Assembly: GCF_044904605.1 (NCBI RefSeq)
Contig: NZ_JADIKI010000023.1
Location: forward strand, 558,001-622,000
DNA from: Dyella_B humi
GTDB taxonomy: Bacteria > Pseudomonadota > Gammaproteobacteria > Xanthomonadales > Rhodanobacteraceae
Length of the DNA stretch: 64,000 nucleotides
Direction: 5' to 3'
Under the pieces are notes generated by a model. The model was not told the origin of the DNA. It did not search any database and worked only from the letters and a program-made list of their open reading frames with translations. This document shows, piece after piece, positions 50,072-58,905 of the stretch. The position numbers and the translations under genes are program-made. The first letter of the stretch is position 1. The number at the start of each line of letters is the position of its first letter.

Positions 50072-51472
50072 ATGAGCCTCTCGCAGATCCTCCCCCTATT
50101 CGCCTTCCTGCTGCACCTGGCCGGCATCCTTGCCGCCATGCATGCGCTGATGAATACGCGCACGCCGCAAGGTGCGTTCGCCTGGGCGCTGGGTCTGTCG
50201 CTGCTGCCTTACGTCACCCTGGTGCCTTACCTGTATCTGGGGCGCAGCCATTTCCAGGGTTACGTAACGCTGCATCGCGCGCACCGCCAGCGGCTCTCGC
50301 AGGCGTCGCAACGGGGCGAACACGTTGGCATATCCGAATGCTGCATACGGTACAGCGCGCTGGCGCAGATGGTGCACGGCACGTTTCATCCGGGCCAGCA
50401 ACTTGAACTGCTGATCGATGGCGAAGCCGCGTTCGAGGCCATCTTCAAGGCAATCGCCAAAGCCGAACGCTGCATCCTGATGCAGTTCTTTATCTTCCAC
50501 GACGATGCCCTAGGCCGGCGCATGCAGCAAGCGCTGCTTGAGCGAGCGGCCGCCGGCGTGCGTGTGTTTGTGCTGTTCGACGGCATCGGCAGCCATGCCC
50601 TGCCCCGTCACTACGTGGAGACCTTGCGCGCAGGCGGCGTGGCCGTCTATCCGTTCGCCACGCGGCGGCGTCCCAATCGCTTCCAGCTCAATTTCCGCAA
50701 TCACCGCAAAATCGTGGTGGTCGACGGCTCGATGGGGTTTCTTGGCGGCCTCAACGTGGGTGACGAATACCTGGGCCTGAAACCGCCGCTCGCCCCCTGG
50801 CGCGACACGCACCTGCAAGTGGCCGGCCCCGCGGTGACCGATCTGCAAAGCAGCTTCGCCGTGGACTGGCATTGGGTGACGGGTGAGTTGCCGCCCATGC
50901 TGCCACCCCAGCCGGTGCACGGTAGCGCGCATACGTTGATCGTGGCCACCGGCCCGGCCGATCCGCAGGAAACCTGCTCCCTGTTTTTCACGGTGGCGAT
51001 CAACGCCGCGCGCAAACGCCTATGGCTTACCACGCCGTATTTCGTGCCCGACCAGGCGGTGATGTCGGCGCTACGCCTGGCGGTGATGCGCGGCGTGGAT
51101 GTGCGCGTGCTGATTCCCTCGCGCCCGGATCACTTCACTGTGTTCCTCGCCTCCACCTTGCACGCATGCGATGCGATCGGCGCGGGCATTCGCATGTTTC
51201 GCTACCAGCCGGGTTTCATGCACCAGAAGGTCATCCTGATCGACGACAACACCGCCTGCGTCAGCAGCATGAATCTGGACAACCGCTCGTTTCGGCTCAA
51301 CTTCGAAATCGGCGCGCTGAATGTGGACCACGCCTTTGCCGCGGATGTGGAACGCATGCTGGTTGCGGATTTCGAAAAGGCGGTGGAAATCACGCGCGAG
51401 GAATATCGTCGTGCGCCTTATTGGCGTCGATTGGCAATGCACGTGGCGCGGTTGTTTGATCCGATTTTGTAG
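50072..51472 (+). CDS. cls: Cardiolipin synthase
   Basis: A phospholipase-D-type enzyme that joins phosphatidyl groups to make cardiolipin in the inner membrane, 466 residues. Two N-terminal membrane segments (about 5-25 and 33-53) precede two HKD motifs: NHRKIVVVDGSMGFLGGLN and MHQKVILIDDNTACVSSMNLDNRSF. No good ribosome site precedes the ATG at 50072, so translation may be weak. It stands alone on this strand. Confidence 0.93.
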   Translation: MSLSQILPLFAFLLHLAGILAAMHALMNTRTPQGAFAWALGLSLLPYVTLVPYLYLGRSHFQGYVTLHRAHRQRLSQASQRGEHVGISECCIRYSALAQMVHGTFHPGQQLELLIDGEAAFEAIFKAIAKAERCILMQFFIFHDDALGRRMQQALLERAAAGVRVFVLFDGIGSHALPRHYVETLRAGGVAVYPFATRRRPNRFQLNFRNHRKIVVVDGSMGFLGGLNVGDEYLGLKPPLAPWRDTHLQVAGPAVTDLQSSFAVDWHWVTGELPPMLPPQPVHGSAHTLIVATGPADPQETCSLFFTVAINAARKRLWLTTPYFVPDQAVMSALRLAVMRGVDVRVLIPSRPDHFTVFLASTLHACDAIGAGIRMFRYQPGFMHQKVILIDDNTACVSSMNLDNRSFRLNFEIGALNVDHAFAADVERMLVADFEKAVEITREEYRRAPYWRRLAMHVARLFDPIL

Positions 51473-51503
51473 AGCGCTTCGGCTTTCGCCCGAATAGCGG
51501 CAC

Positions 51504-51887
51504 TCAATCGCCGCGCAACGCGCCTCGCCAATCACCGCCACGGAGAATCCAGCCCAGCCCGGCGCCCACCATCGCGCCGATCAGCTCCCAGAACACGCGC
51601 TGCCCGATATTGTCCGGATCATGCACCTGCGCGAGCCTGGCCTTGAGGAACTGGATCGAATCCATGCGTGCATAGTTGAAATAGAACAGATCCCACATGT
51701 CGCCGCTAGCGGTAAGCAGCAGGGAAAGCAGGAAGGTGATGCTTATCATCTTCAGCGGGCTCCAGCCCTGCCGACGACCGAAGGCGTGCACGACCATGTA
51801 CAGCAACAAGGCGGCGACCGCGCTGATGCCGCCCGCCTCCAGGCCGCCTATCAATCCATAGCCCATCCACGATTGGTCGTAATGCAT
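51504..51887 (-). CDS. Small membrane protein, unknown
   Basis: A 127-residue protein with three probable membrane segments: LIGGLEAGGISAVAALLLYMVVHAF, LKMISITFLLSLLLTASGD and VFWELIGAMVGAGLGWILRGGD. A charged loop (YARMDSIQFLKARLAQVHDPDN) lies between the last two. No family is recognised. It is convergent with cls and divergent from the nicotinamidase gene. Confidence 0.7.
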   Translation of the reverse strand: MHYDQSWMGYGLIGGLEAGGISAVAALLLYMVVHAFGRRQGWSPLKMISITFLLSLLLTASGDMWDLFYFNYARMDSIQFLKARLAQVHDPDNIGQRVFWELIGAMVGAGLGWILRGGDWRGALRGD

Positions 51888-51947
51888 CTACCGTTTTCCT
51901 GAAATGATCGCTTGCATTATGCCGTCGTTCCGCAGTGGAATCTTGCG

Positions 51948-52586
51948 ATGAATCACGACGCCGCCTTGATCCTCGTCGACGTGCAGCCGGACTTCATGCC
52001 CGGCGGCGCGCTTGCCTGCCACGAAGGAGATGCCATCGTTCCCGGCATCGACCAACTGCTGCGCCACCGGCTGTTCCGCCAGACCGTCGCCACGCAGGAC
52101 TGGCATCCACGCGGACATGTTTCCTTCGCCAGCATGCATGCCGGCACGCAAGCATTCCAGCAGACCCCGCTCTATGGCCACCCGCAAACCCTGTGGCCGG
52201 ATCACTGCGTGCAGAACACTCCCGGCGCCACGTTGCATCCGGGCATCGACTGGTCGCAGGCGGACCTGATCTTGCGCAAGGGCAACCGCCCGGACGTGGA
52301 CTCCTACAGCGCCTTCCGCGAGAACCATGGCCCGGACGGCAACCGCCCCAGCACCGGGTTGGCCGGCTGGCTGCGCGAGCGCGGCGTCAGCGAGGTGTAC
52401 GCGGCGGGCTTGGCGCGGGACGTGTGCGTGCTGTGGACCGTACAGGATGCGCTGGCGCTGGGGTTTCGTGCGCACGTGATATGGGATCTGACGAGGCCGG
52501 TGACGCCGGAGAGTGATGCGGCTACGCGGGCGGCGTTGGAGGAGTCGGGGATTGGGATTGTGCAATCGGCCGAACTGCACGACTGA
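51948..52586 (+). CDS. pncA: Nicotinamidase
   Basis: Deaminates nicotinamide to nicotinate for NAD salvage. The start is ATG 51948 (MNHDAALILVDVQPDFMPGG), giving 212 residues. The catalytic triad is visible: Asp11 in LVDVQPDF, Lys111 in LRKGNRPDVDSY and Cys160 in GLARDVCV. The metal-binding Asp51, His53 and His57 lie in DWHPRGHVSF. These are the full set for PncA. It has no gene partner in an operon here. Confidence 0.95.
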   Translation: MNHDAALILVDVQPDFMPGGALACHEGDAIVPGIDQLLRHRLFRQTVATQDWHPRGHVSFASMHAGTQAFQQTPLYGHPQTLWPDHCVQNTPGATLHPGIDWSQADLILRKGNRPDVDSYSAFRENHGPDGNRPSTGLAGWLRERGVSEVYAAGLARDVCVLWTVQDALALGFRAHVIWDLTRPVTPESDAATRAALEESGIGIVQSAELHD

Positions 52587-52590
52587 CGCT

Positions 52591-52745
52591 CCCTCTCCCC
52601 TCCGGGGAGAGGGCTGGGGTGAGGGGCCAACCTCGACTGATCTGTACACATGCGCAAGAACAAAAAGTGTTGACTGCATGCGCAGCCCCACTTTCCGGCA
52701 AGTCTTGCCCCCTCACCCTAACCCTCTCCCCGGAGGGGAGAGGGG
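52591..52745. repeat. REP-like inverted pair downstream of pncA
   Basis: The same CCCTCTCCCC-type palindrome pair as at 13058-13193: one copy at 52591-52626, the inverted copy at 52709-52745, about 80 bases apart. The first 36 bases are identical to those at 13058, which shows recent spread of the element. Confidence 0.85.
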
Positions 52746-52761
52746 ACACACCTGGCAAGAC

Positions 52762-52950
52762 TCAAGCCTCGTCTTCGCCCGTCACACTCACATGCACATC
52801 CTCATCCGCACCGATCCACACCTCGACGCTGATCGGCCGGCAGCACACCTGGCAGTCCTCGATGTATTGCTGATCCCCTTCCGACGCATCGATCAACATC
52901 TCGATGCGCTCTCCGCAGTAAGGACACTGGATGGTGCGTGGCGTAAGCAT
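52762..52950 (-). CDS. CPXCG-motif cysteine-rich zinc-binding protein
   Basis: A 62-residue protein with two Cys pairs, CPYCG near residue 9 and DCQVCCRPI near residue 33, which should bind one zinc ion. The start is ATG 52950. The C-terminal part is strongly acidic (GADEDVHVSVTGEDEA). Similar small proteins are widespread in Gammaproteobacteria with no proven role. It follows the HAD gene by seven bases and is probably translated with it. Confidence 0.82.
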   Translation of the reverse strand: MLTPRTIQCPYCGERIEMLIDASEGDQQYIEDCQVCCRPISVEVWIGADEDVHVSVTGEDEA

Positions 52951-52957
52951 ATTTCGC

Positions 52958-53677
52958 TCAGGATGCGGCGCGTTCGGCCAGTTGCGCGATCGCCGCGGGA
53001 ATCGCGGATGGATCGTCGACGGTGAGCATGCGCGGCGCATCCGCTTCGCCCAGACTGTTCTCCAACTCGTGCTCCCAGGTCACGTGATAGGGCATGTGCA
53101 CGCCCCAGCCGCCCAGACGAATCACCGGCTCGATATCCGAGCGCAGCGAATTGCCTACCATCGCGAACTGCGCCGGCTCCAATGAGAACTCGCTGAGCAC
53201 GCGGCGGTAGGTGGACGCGTCCTTTTCAGAGACGATTTCGATGCGGTGGAACAGATCGGCCATGCCGGACTGCGCCACCTTCTTTTCCTGGTGAAACAGA
53301 TCGCCCTTGGTGATCAGCACTACTTCGTGCCGCTCGGCCACGGCGGCGACCGCCTCGCGCACGCCGGGCAGCAGTTCCACTGGGTGCTGCAGCACCGTCT
53401 TGCCGATTTCAACCAGCTGATGGATGTCGGCCGCAGAGATGCGGCCTTCGGTCACCGCGATGGCCGTTTCCACCATCGACAGCGTCATGCCTTTCGCGCC
53501 GTAGCCGAACAACTTCAAATTCCGCCGTTCGGTGGCCAGCATGCTGGCCTGCACAAGGGTGTCGCCCACGTCCACATAGCGCCCGATGATGGCGGTGAAG
53601 CGCGTGCTGGCTTCGCGGTAATAACCCTCGCTGTGCCAGAGCGTGTCGTCGCCGTCGAAGCCGATCAGCTTAAGCAT
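52958..53677 (-). CDS. HAD-superfamily phosphatase
   Basis: A 239-residue HAD hydrolase. The nucleophile motif is GFDGDDTLWHSEGYY, with the second Asp two residues on as acid/base. Motif II is in VVLITKGD, the lysine in HQEKKVAQSG, and the metal-binding acids in AMVGNSLRSDIEPVIRLGGWGV, where Asn-Ser replaces the more common Asp before the second acid. A helical cap with RRNLKLFGYG lies between. The substrate is not predictable; phosphosugars or nucleotides are common for this group. Confidence 0.88.
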   Translation of the reverse strand: MLKLIGFDGDDTLWHSEGYYREASTRFTAIIGRYVDVGDTLVQASMLATERRNLKLFGYGAKGMTLSMVETAIAVTEGRISAADIHQLVEIGKTVLQHPVELLPGVREAVAAVAERHEVVLITKGDLFHQEKKVAQSGMADLFHRIEIVSEKDASTYRRVLSEFSLEPAQFAMVGNSLRSDIEPVIRLGGWGVHMPYHVTWEHELENSLGEADAPRMLTVDDPSAIPAAIAQLAERAAS

Positions 53678-53801
53678 GGAGTCTGCCTTCAGGTGGGGCC
53701 GGAAAGCTTACCGCGCCCGTCGGCCGAGTGCATGAGTGGTCCCGGAGGGCATGGCGCGAACGCTACAATTCCTTCACGGTGTCGGCAGCAGGGAGTCCAC
53801 C

Positions 53802-54713
53802 ATGAACCGCAAGCGATTTGAATCATTCTGGCGACGGCCGCGCATCGTGCATATCGGTGGCCGACCGTTCGTTTCCGAGGGGCTGAGGGAACGCTTCTGG
53901 GACGACTTCTATCACCGCGCCCTGATCATGAGCTGGCCGGCCTTCTTCGGCGTGGCCACCAGCGTGTTCCTGATGTTCAACGCCTTGTTCGCGATGATCT
54001 ACCAGATCGACCCGAACGGCATTGCCAACCAGTATCCGAAGGGCCTGGCCGGCGCTTTCTTCTTCAGTGTGGAAACGCTCGCCACGGTGGGCTACGGCGA
54101 CATGCACCCGCAGTCGGTGTACACGCATCTCGTGGCGACGTCGGAGATCATTCTTGGCATGGGCGACATCGCCGTGTTCACCGGCTTGATCTTCGCCCGC
54201 TTCTCGCGCCCGCGCGCCAAGATGGTGTTCGGCAAGCATCCCGTCGTGCGCACCATCGACGGCAAGCAGACGCTGATGATGCGTGCCGCCAACATGCGGC
54301 AGAACCTGATCGCACAAGCATCCGCGCAGATGCACCTGGTGCGCATGCATATCTCGCCGGAAGGCTTCCAGATCCGCCGCATCGAAGACCTGAAACTGGT
54401 GCGCGACCAGCACCCGATCTTCATGCTGAGCTGGAGCCTGATGCACGTGATCGATGAAAGCAGCCCGCTGTACAACGCCACGCCAGAAAGCCTTGAAGCC
54501 GACGAGACCACACTGCTGCTTACCATCGAAGGTATCGACGAAACCACCTCACAATCGATGCTGGCGCGCTATCAATGGAGCATCAAGGAAGTGCGCTGGA
54601 ATCACCGCTATGTCGATCTAGTGCGCAAGGACAGCAACGGTGTGAGCGTCATCGATTACAACGTCTTCCATGACGTGCTGCCGTTGGATGAGGAAGAGAA
54701 GCAGTTGACTTGA
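53802..54713 (+). CDS. Inward-rectifier-type potassium channel (KirBac-like)
   Basis: A 303-residue inner-membrane channel. The start is ATG 53802 with AGGGAG upstream. Two membrane helices (about 45-67 and 110-135) flank the pore helix and the selectivity filter TVGYGD in FFFSVETLATVGYGDMHP. A cytoplasmic immunoglobulin-like domain follows, with the Kir-type RPRAKMVFGKHPVV, LMMRAANMRQN and HPIFMLSWSLMHVIDESSPLY. This is a bacterial homologue of eukaryotic Kir channels. It is divergent from the HAD-CPXCG operon. Confidence 0.93.
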   Translation: MNRKRFESFWRRPRIVHIGGRPFVSEGLRERFWDDFYHRALIMSWPAFFGVATSVFLMFNALFAMIYQIDPNGIANQYPKGLAGAFFFSVETLATVGYGDMHPQSVYTHLVATSEIILGMGDIAVFTGLIFARFSRPRAKMVFGKHPVVRTIDGKQTLMMRAANMRQNLIAQASAQMHLVRMHISPEGFQIRRIEDLKLVRDQHPIFMLSWSLMHVIDESSPLYNATPESLEADETTLLLTIEGIDETTSQSMLARYQWSIKEVRWNHRYVDLVRKDSNGVSVIDYNVFHDVLPLDEEEKQLT

Positions 54714-54737
54714 GGGCCAAGCCCGGCCTTGCCTCAC

Positions 54738-54855
54738 CGTCATTCCGGCGAAGGCCGGAATCCAGTTTCAATACGTCGTGCGAAGCACTCAAAATCGTTT
54801 TTGTGTCCTTCGGACCGCATATTTGAACTGGATTCCGGCCTTCGCCGGAATGACG
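54738..54855. repeat. Inverted pair of CGTCATTCCGGC elements after the channel gene
   Basis: CGTCATTCCGGCGAAGGCCGGAATCCAGTT at 54738-54767 is met by its near-perfect inverse at 54826-54855, 58 bases apart. Each arm also folds on itself. This is the fullest form of the dispersed element in the window and a REPIN-like arrangement. Confidence 0.9.
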
Positions 54856-54894
54856 ACTGGGCAATCTGAGGCCTCAGAAATATTGTGTAGATAC

Positions 54895-55269
54895 CTACGC
54901 CCCGACGCGCCGCCTTTCCGCATCAATATCCCTCACCGGCCGCACCTCGATGCATCCGGTCGCCGCCCACGGAAACGACTGCGCGATGCGCACCGCCTCG
55001 TCGATATCCGCGGCCTCGATCAAGTTGAAGCCACCCAGGTATTCCCGCGCCTCCGTATAAGGACCATCGACCACGGTGGTACGGCTGTTGCGCACGCGCA
55101 CCGTCTTGGTCTGCGCCGGCGGCTCCAGCTGCATGGAATCGAGCAGGTGGCCTTCGGCGCGCAACTCGTCGGCATGCTTGAAGCAGCCGTTCATCATGGT
55201 GTCGAACTGGCCTGGGGGAAGGGTGTCCAACAAGGTGTCGTCGTTATAGATCATCACCAGGAATTTCAT
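54895..55269 (-). CDS. YCII/DGPF-domain protein
   Basis: A 124-residue cytosolic protein of the YCII-related family. It starts MKFLVMIYNDDTLLDTLPPGQF at ATG 55269 and holds the family motif VVDGPYTEAREYLGGFNLIEAADIDEAVRIAQSFP. Related proteins are often linked to sigma factors or act as dehydrochlorinase-like enzymes, but this one stands alone. Function is not known. Confidence 0.85.
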   Translation of the reverse strand: MKFLVMIYNDDTLLDTLPPGQFDTMMNGCFKHADELRAEGHLLDSMQLEPPAQTKTVRVRNSRTTVVDGPYTEAREYLGGFNLIEAADIDEAVRIAQSFPWAATGCIEVRPVRDIDAERRRVGA

Positions 55270-55469
55270 GGCATTCTCACGGCAGCATGGGGAAGACAAC
55301 CGACAGCTGGCGCAGGGTAGGCCAAGCCGGAAACGAGGTCCAGGGCCATTTTCCACGGGTCCTCGCTCACCATTCGAGACGGGACCGGGGCCCCTGTCAT
55401 ATAGTTCACCTGTTTAGCTGTTGAATTCGGGGCAGCCCCTTCCGCCCCCGGACCTACCCGAGAATCTGA

Positions 55470-55769
55470 ATGGGAACGTTTAACAACGCCTGGCTCGTGC
55501 TGGGTTTGGTCGGCCAGACGGTGTTTTCCGGTCGCTTTCTGCTGCAGTGGATCTACAGCGAATACAAGCGGCGCAGCGTGATACCCACGGTATTCTGGTA
55601 TGCCAGCATCATCGGCGCGATGCTGCTGCTGTGCTATGCCTGCTACAAAAAGGACCCAGTATTCATCGTGGGCCAAGCCAGCGGTCTGCTGATCTATCTG
55701 CGCAACCTTCAGCTGCGTAATCGCAACAAGAAGGAACCCGAGCCCGAATCCTCGGAGCTTGCGTCATGA
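55470..55769 (+). CDS. LAB_N-domain membrane protein, copy 1
   Basis: A 99-residue inner-membrane protein with three hydrophobic segments and the lipid-A-biosynthesis N-terminal (LAB_N) pattern: GLVGQTVFSGRFLLQWIYSEYKRRSVIPTVFWYASIIGAMLLLCYACYKKDPVFIVGQASGLLIYLRNLQL. The tail is charged and rich in Glu. The start at ATG 55470 follows CGAGAA. It overlaps the second copy by four bases (ATGA). Such domains sometimes precede glycosyltransferases that modify lipids, but none is adjacent here. Confidence 0.85.
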   Translation: MGTFNNAWLVLGLVGQTVFSGRFLLQWIYSEYKRRSVIPTVFWYASIIGAMLLLCYACYKKDPVFIVGQASGLLIYLRNLQLRNRNKKEPEPESSELAS

Positions 55770-56041
55770 CACTGGACCATCAAGTGCTCTGGATCGGTAC
55801 GGGCCTGATCGGGCAGGTGTTGTTCGGCGTGCGCTTTCTGGTGCAATGGCTGTACAGCGAAGCGCGCGGCCAGAGCCTGATTCCTCCCGCGTTCTGGTAT
55901 CTGAGCGTGGCCGGCGGCGTGATCCTCTTGAGTTACGCGATCCACCAGCGCGAAGCCGTCTTCATCATCGGCGAATCGGTGACCCTGGCCATTTTCCTGC
56001 GCAACCTGATCATGCTGCGCAAAGAACCCGATTCGGAATAA
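55766..56041 (+). CDS. LAB_N-domain membrane protein, copy 2
   Basis: A 91-residue paralogue of the preceding protein: GTGLIGQVLFGVRFLVQWLYSEARGQSLIPPAFWYLSVAGGVILLSYAIHQREAVFIIGESVTLAIFLRNLIMLRKE. Both share GQxxFxxRFLxQWxYSE, IPxxFWYxS and YLRNL/FLRNL. Tight overlap suggests a heterodimer. Three membrane segments per subunit would give a six-helix transporter-like unit. Confidence 0.85.
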   Translation: MTLDHQVLWIGTGLIGQVLFGVRFLVQWLYSEARGQSLIPPAFWYLSVAGGVILLSYAIHQREAVFIIGESVTLAIFLRNLIMLRKEPDSE

Positions 56042-56062
56042 CCCGGCACATCGGAGCGCGCC

Positions 56063-58249
56063 ATGCATAAACGCTCGCTCCTGCTCTGGCTCACTGCTAT
56101 CGCGCTGTTGACCGCAAGCACGGGCGCAGCCGCTTCCTTCGACACGCGCCCCGAACAAGCTGTACTCGCACGCCTGCTCCCTCATCAGGCGCAGCAATTC
56201 GAACTCGGCACGCTCCCGACTGCGAATGGTCACGAGCGTTTTCGCATTTCCAGTGCGAACGGCCACATCAAAGTGGAAGGCAGTACGCCGAGCGCCTTGC
56301 TGTTCGGTGTGAACTGGTATTTGAAATACGTGGCGCACGTGCAGATCTCGCCCAACGGCGACCGCGTCGGCTCCGCGCCGTTTCCATTGCCGACAAACGT
56401 GATCGAGCAGGAAACACCGTACGCCTATCGCTATGCGTTGAACGAAAACGTCGACGGCTACACCGCGCCTTACTGGGACTGGCCGCGCTGGCAGCGCGAG
56501 ATCGACGTGCTGGCGCTATCCGGCATCAACGCGGTGCTGATCGAACGCGGCATGGACACCGTGCTCTACCGGACCTTTCGCGATGTCGGTTATTCCGATG
56601 ACGAGATTCGCCGGTGGATCACCCAACCCGCGCATCAGAATTGGCAGCTGATGGGCAACCTGTGCTGCTTCAACGGACCGATCAGCACGGCATTGATGCG
56701 CAAGCGCGCGGTCTCCGCACAGAAGATCATCGCGCGGCTGCGTGAACTGGGTATCACGCCGGTACTGCCCGGGTTCTACGGCATCGTGCCGGCGGATTTC
56801 CAGCATAAGTCCCCCAAGGCGCACGTGGTGCCGCAAGGCGAATGGGCAGGTTTCACGCGGCCGGGCTGGCTCGATCCGCGCGATCCGATGTTCGCCAAAC
56901 TGGCCGACGCGTTCTATCGCCATCAGCGCGAGCTGTTCGGCGACAGCAGCATCTACGACATGGAAGTGTTCCAGGAAGGCGGCGATGCCGGCGACGTGCC
57001 CGTGCCGGAAGCCGCGCGCGACGTGCAGAGCGCCTTGCTCGCCGCGCATCCGGATGCGCGCTGGATGATGTTGGCTTGGCAGGGCAATCCGCGGCAGGAT
57101 CTGCTCGCGGGTGTGGACCGCAAGCATCTGTTGATCATCGATATCGATCACGATCGCGTGCCGCGCGACAACCGCCAGAAAGATTTCCAGGATGCCCCGT
57201 TCCTGTTCGGCGGCATCTGGGAATTCGGTGGCCGCATCACGCTGGGCGCGAACACCCGCAACATCACCGAACGACTGCAACGTCTTGGGCGCACCAACGA
57301 CAACATGGCCGGCACCGCCGTGTTCACCGAGGGCATGGACACCAATCCGTTCGCCTTCGATCTGTTCACCGAAATGGCCTGGCGCAGCGCGCCGGTCGAT
57401 CTCGCGAAGTGGACCACCGATTACGTGCAACGCCGTTACGGTGCAGCCGACCCGCACGCATTGGCAGCGTGGAACGTGCTGCTGCATACGGCCTATGACA
57501 TCCGCATCGATCAAGTCGCGTTCAACAGCGAACGCGACGCGGCGCAAGAATCGCTGTTCAATGCGCAACCCAGTTTGACGGTCAATCGCGCGTCGAACTG
57601 GTCGCCCGAGGCGATGCGCTACAGCGCCGAGGCGTTCAAGCAGGCGCTACCGGACATGCTGCAAGTGGCCACTGCCCTGCGTGGCAGCGAAACCTATCAG
57701 TACGATCTGGTGGACATCGCGCGCCAGACACTGGCCAATGAAAGCCGCCTGCTTCTGCCGCAAATCAAGGCCGCCTACGACGCGAAGGATCGCACGCGCT
57801 TCGAGGCACTCACACAACGCTGGCTGCACCTGATGGATCTACAAGATCAACTGCTCGCCACCGATCGTTTCTTCCTCGTTGGCAACTGGCTTTCGCAAGT
57901 ACAGCCATGGGCTTCCACACCTGCGGAACGGGCGCAACTCGACTACGACGCGCGCTCCTTGCTCACTACCTGGGGCGATCGCAAAGCCAGCGAAGGCGCC
58001 AGCCTGCACGACTACGGCAACAAGGATTGGGCGGGACTAACCCGCGATTACTATCGACTGCGCTGGCAAACTTACTTCCAAACACTCGATGACGCACTGC
58101 GCACCGGCGCATCCCCCAAGCCCATCGACTGGTTCGCGATGGGCGACCGTTGGAACCACGCGACGCAGCACTATGCTGATCAGCCGACCGGGGACGCGTA
58201 TGAAGCGGCTGCGCAAGTCGCTCGCGCACTGCAGCTGATTGCAGAGTAG
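56063..58249 (+). CDS. Secreted alpha-N-acetylglucosaminidase (GH89)
   Basis: A 728-residue exported glycosidase of family GH89, related to human NAGLU, removing terminal alpha-linked N-acetylglucosamine from glycans such as mucin or heparan-type chains. A signal peptide ends GAAA. The N-terminal domain has PSALLFGVNWYLKYV; the catalytic barrel has PYWDWPRWQREIDVLALSGINAVLIERGM, NLCCFNGPI, LPGFYGIVPADF, EWAGFTRPGWLDPRDPMF, EVFQEGGDAG, FLFGGIWEFGGRITLGANT, and GTAVFTEGMDTNPFAFDLFTEMAWR. The acid and nucleophile glutamates should lie in these last segments. It follows the LAB_N pair after 21 bases, possibly in one operon. Confidence 0.92.
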   Translation: MHKRSLLLWLTAIALLTASTGAAASFDTRPEQAVLARLLPHQAQQFELGTLPTANGHERFRISSANGHIKVEGSTPSALLFGVNWYLKYVAHVQISPNGDRVGSAPFPLPTNVIEQETPYAYRYALNENVDGYTAPYWDWPRWQREIDVLALSGINAVLIERGMDTVLYRTFRDVGYSDDEIRRWITQPAHQNWQLMGNLCCFNGPISTALMRKRAVSAQKIIARLRELGITPVLPGFYGIVPADFQHKSPKAHVVPQGEWAGFTRPGWLDPRDPMFAKLADAFYRHQRELFGDSSIYDMEVFQEGGDAGDVPVPEAARDVQSALLAAHPDARWMMLAWQGNPRQDLLAGVDRKHLLIIDIDHDRVPRDNRQKDFQDAPFLFGGIWEFGGRITLGANTRNITERLQRLGRTNDNMAGTAVFTEGMDTNPFAFDLFTEMAWRSAPVDLAKWTTDYVQRRYGAADPHALAAWNVLLHTAYDIRIDQVAFNSERDAAQESLFNAQPSLTVNRASNWSPEAMRYSAEAFKQALPDMLQVATALRGSETYQYDLVDIARQTLANESRLLLPQIKAAYDAKDRTRFEALTQRWLHLMDLQDQLLATDRFFLVGNWLSQVQPWASTPAERAQLDYDARSLLTTWGDRKASEGASLHDYGNKDWAGLTRDYYRLRWQTYFQTLDDALRTGASPKPIDWFAMGDRWNHATQHYADQPTGDAYEAAAQVARALQLIAE

Positions 58250-58377
58250 TGCATTAACCGCTTGCCCTCGTGATTCGACCGCTCGCCCCAAAACGGGGGC
58301 GTTCGTCACAAAGCGCGTGCCCATCTGCCGGGCAACGCCGATGCTCGGCGTACCCACAAGATCTTCAAAGGACGCGC

Positions 58378-58893
58378 ATGAAAATTCTGAATCACTCCCG
58401 CTCACTGGGCATTGTCACAGTCACCTTGCTCGCTTGCGTGACGCTTCTGCCCAAAGTCACGTCTGTTCACGCCCAAGATTCAGCACCCATGGCAGCGGAC
58501 GAAACGCAGCAGACGGAAGCCGGCGTGATGGCGGTCGATAATCATTGGAGCCTGGCCGAAATGACGGGCGACACCGCGTGGCTCGATCAGATGCTGATGC
58601 CTGAGTACCGCTCGGTGAACAACGACGGCACGGCGCACGCCAAGGCCGCGATCGTCGCCGGGGCCGCCAAGCGCAAAGGCACTAGTCTGGACAAGGCCAA
58701 GCTCGATTGGGCCACGTACCAAAAGGAGCATCCTTTCGGCAGCGCGGTGGTCGTGCATGGCAATACGGCCATCGTGTCTTTTTATGACCCAGCGCTCGGC
58801 CCTCAGCGCGGCGTGAAATCGTCGGACGTTTTCATCTACGTCGACGGTCATTGGCATGCGCTGTATTCGCAGCACACGGCCGTGCATGCATAG
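58378..58893 (+). CDS. Secreted NTF2-like (DUF4440-type) protein
   Basis: A 171-residue exported protein. The start is ATG 58378 with AAAGGA upstream; the signal peptide ends VHA. The mature part has the cone-shaped NTF2 layout: HWSLAEMTGDTAWLDQMLMPEYRSVNNDGTAHAKAAIVAGA, then VVVHGNTAIVSFYDP and SDVFIYVDGHWHALYSQHT. Members bind small molecules or act as isomerases; this one has no clear partner. It follows the glycosidase by about 130 bases. Confidence 0.82.
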   Translation: MKILNHSRSLGIVTVTLLACVTLLPKVTSVHAQDSAPMAADETQQTEAGVMAVDNHWSLAEMTGDTAWLDQMLMPEYRSVNNDGTAHAKAAIVAGAAKRKGTSLDKAKLDWATYQKEHPFGSAVVVHGNTAIVSFYDPALGPQRGVKSSDVFIYVDGHWHALYSQHTAVHA

Positions 58894-58905
58894 CTTTGTG
58901 ACTGA

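Noticed and set aside
56516..57568. A 350-codon frame opposite the GH89 gene
   Set aside because: Antisense to intact catalytic motifs of GH89; composition is typical of a shadow frame.
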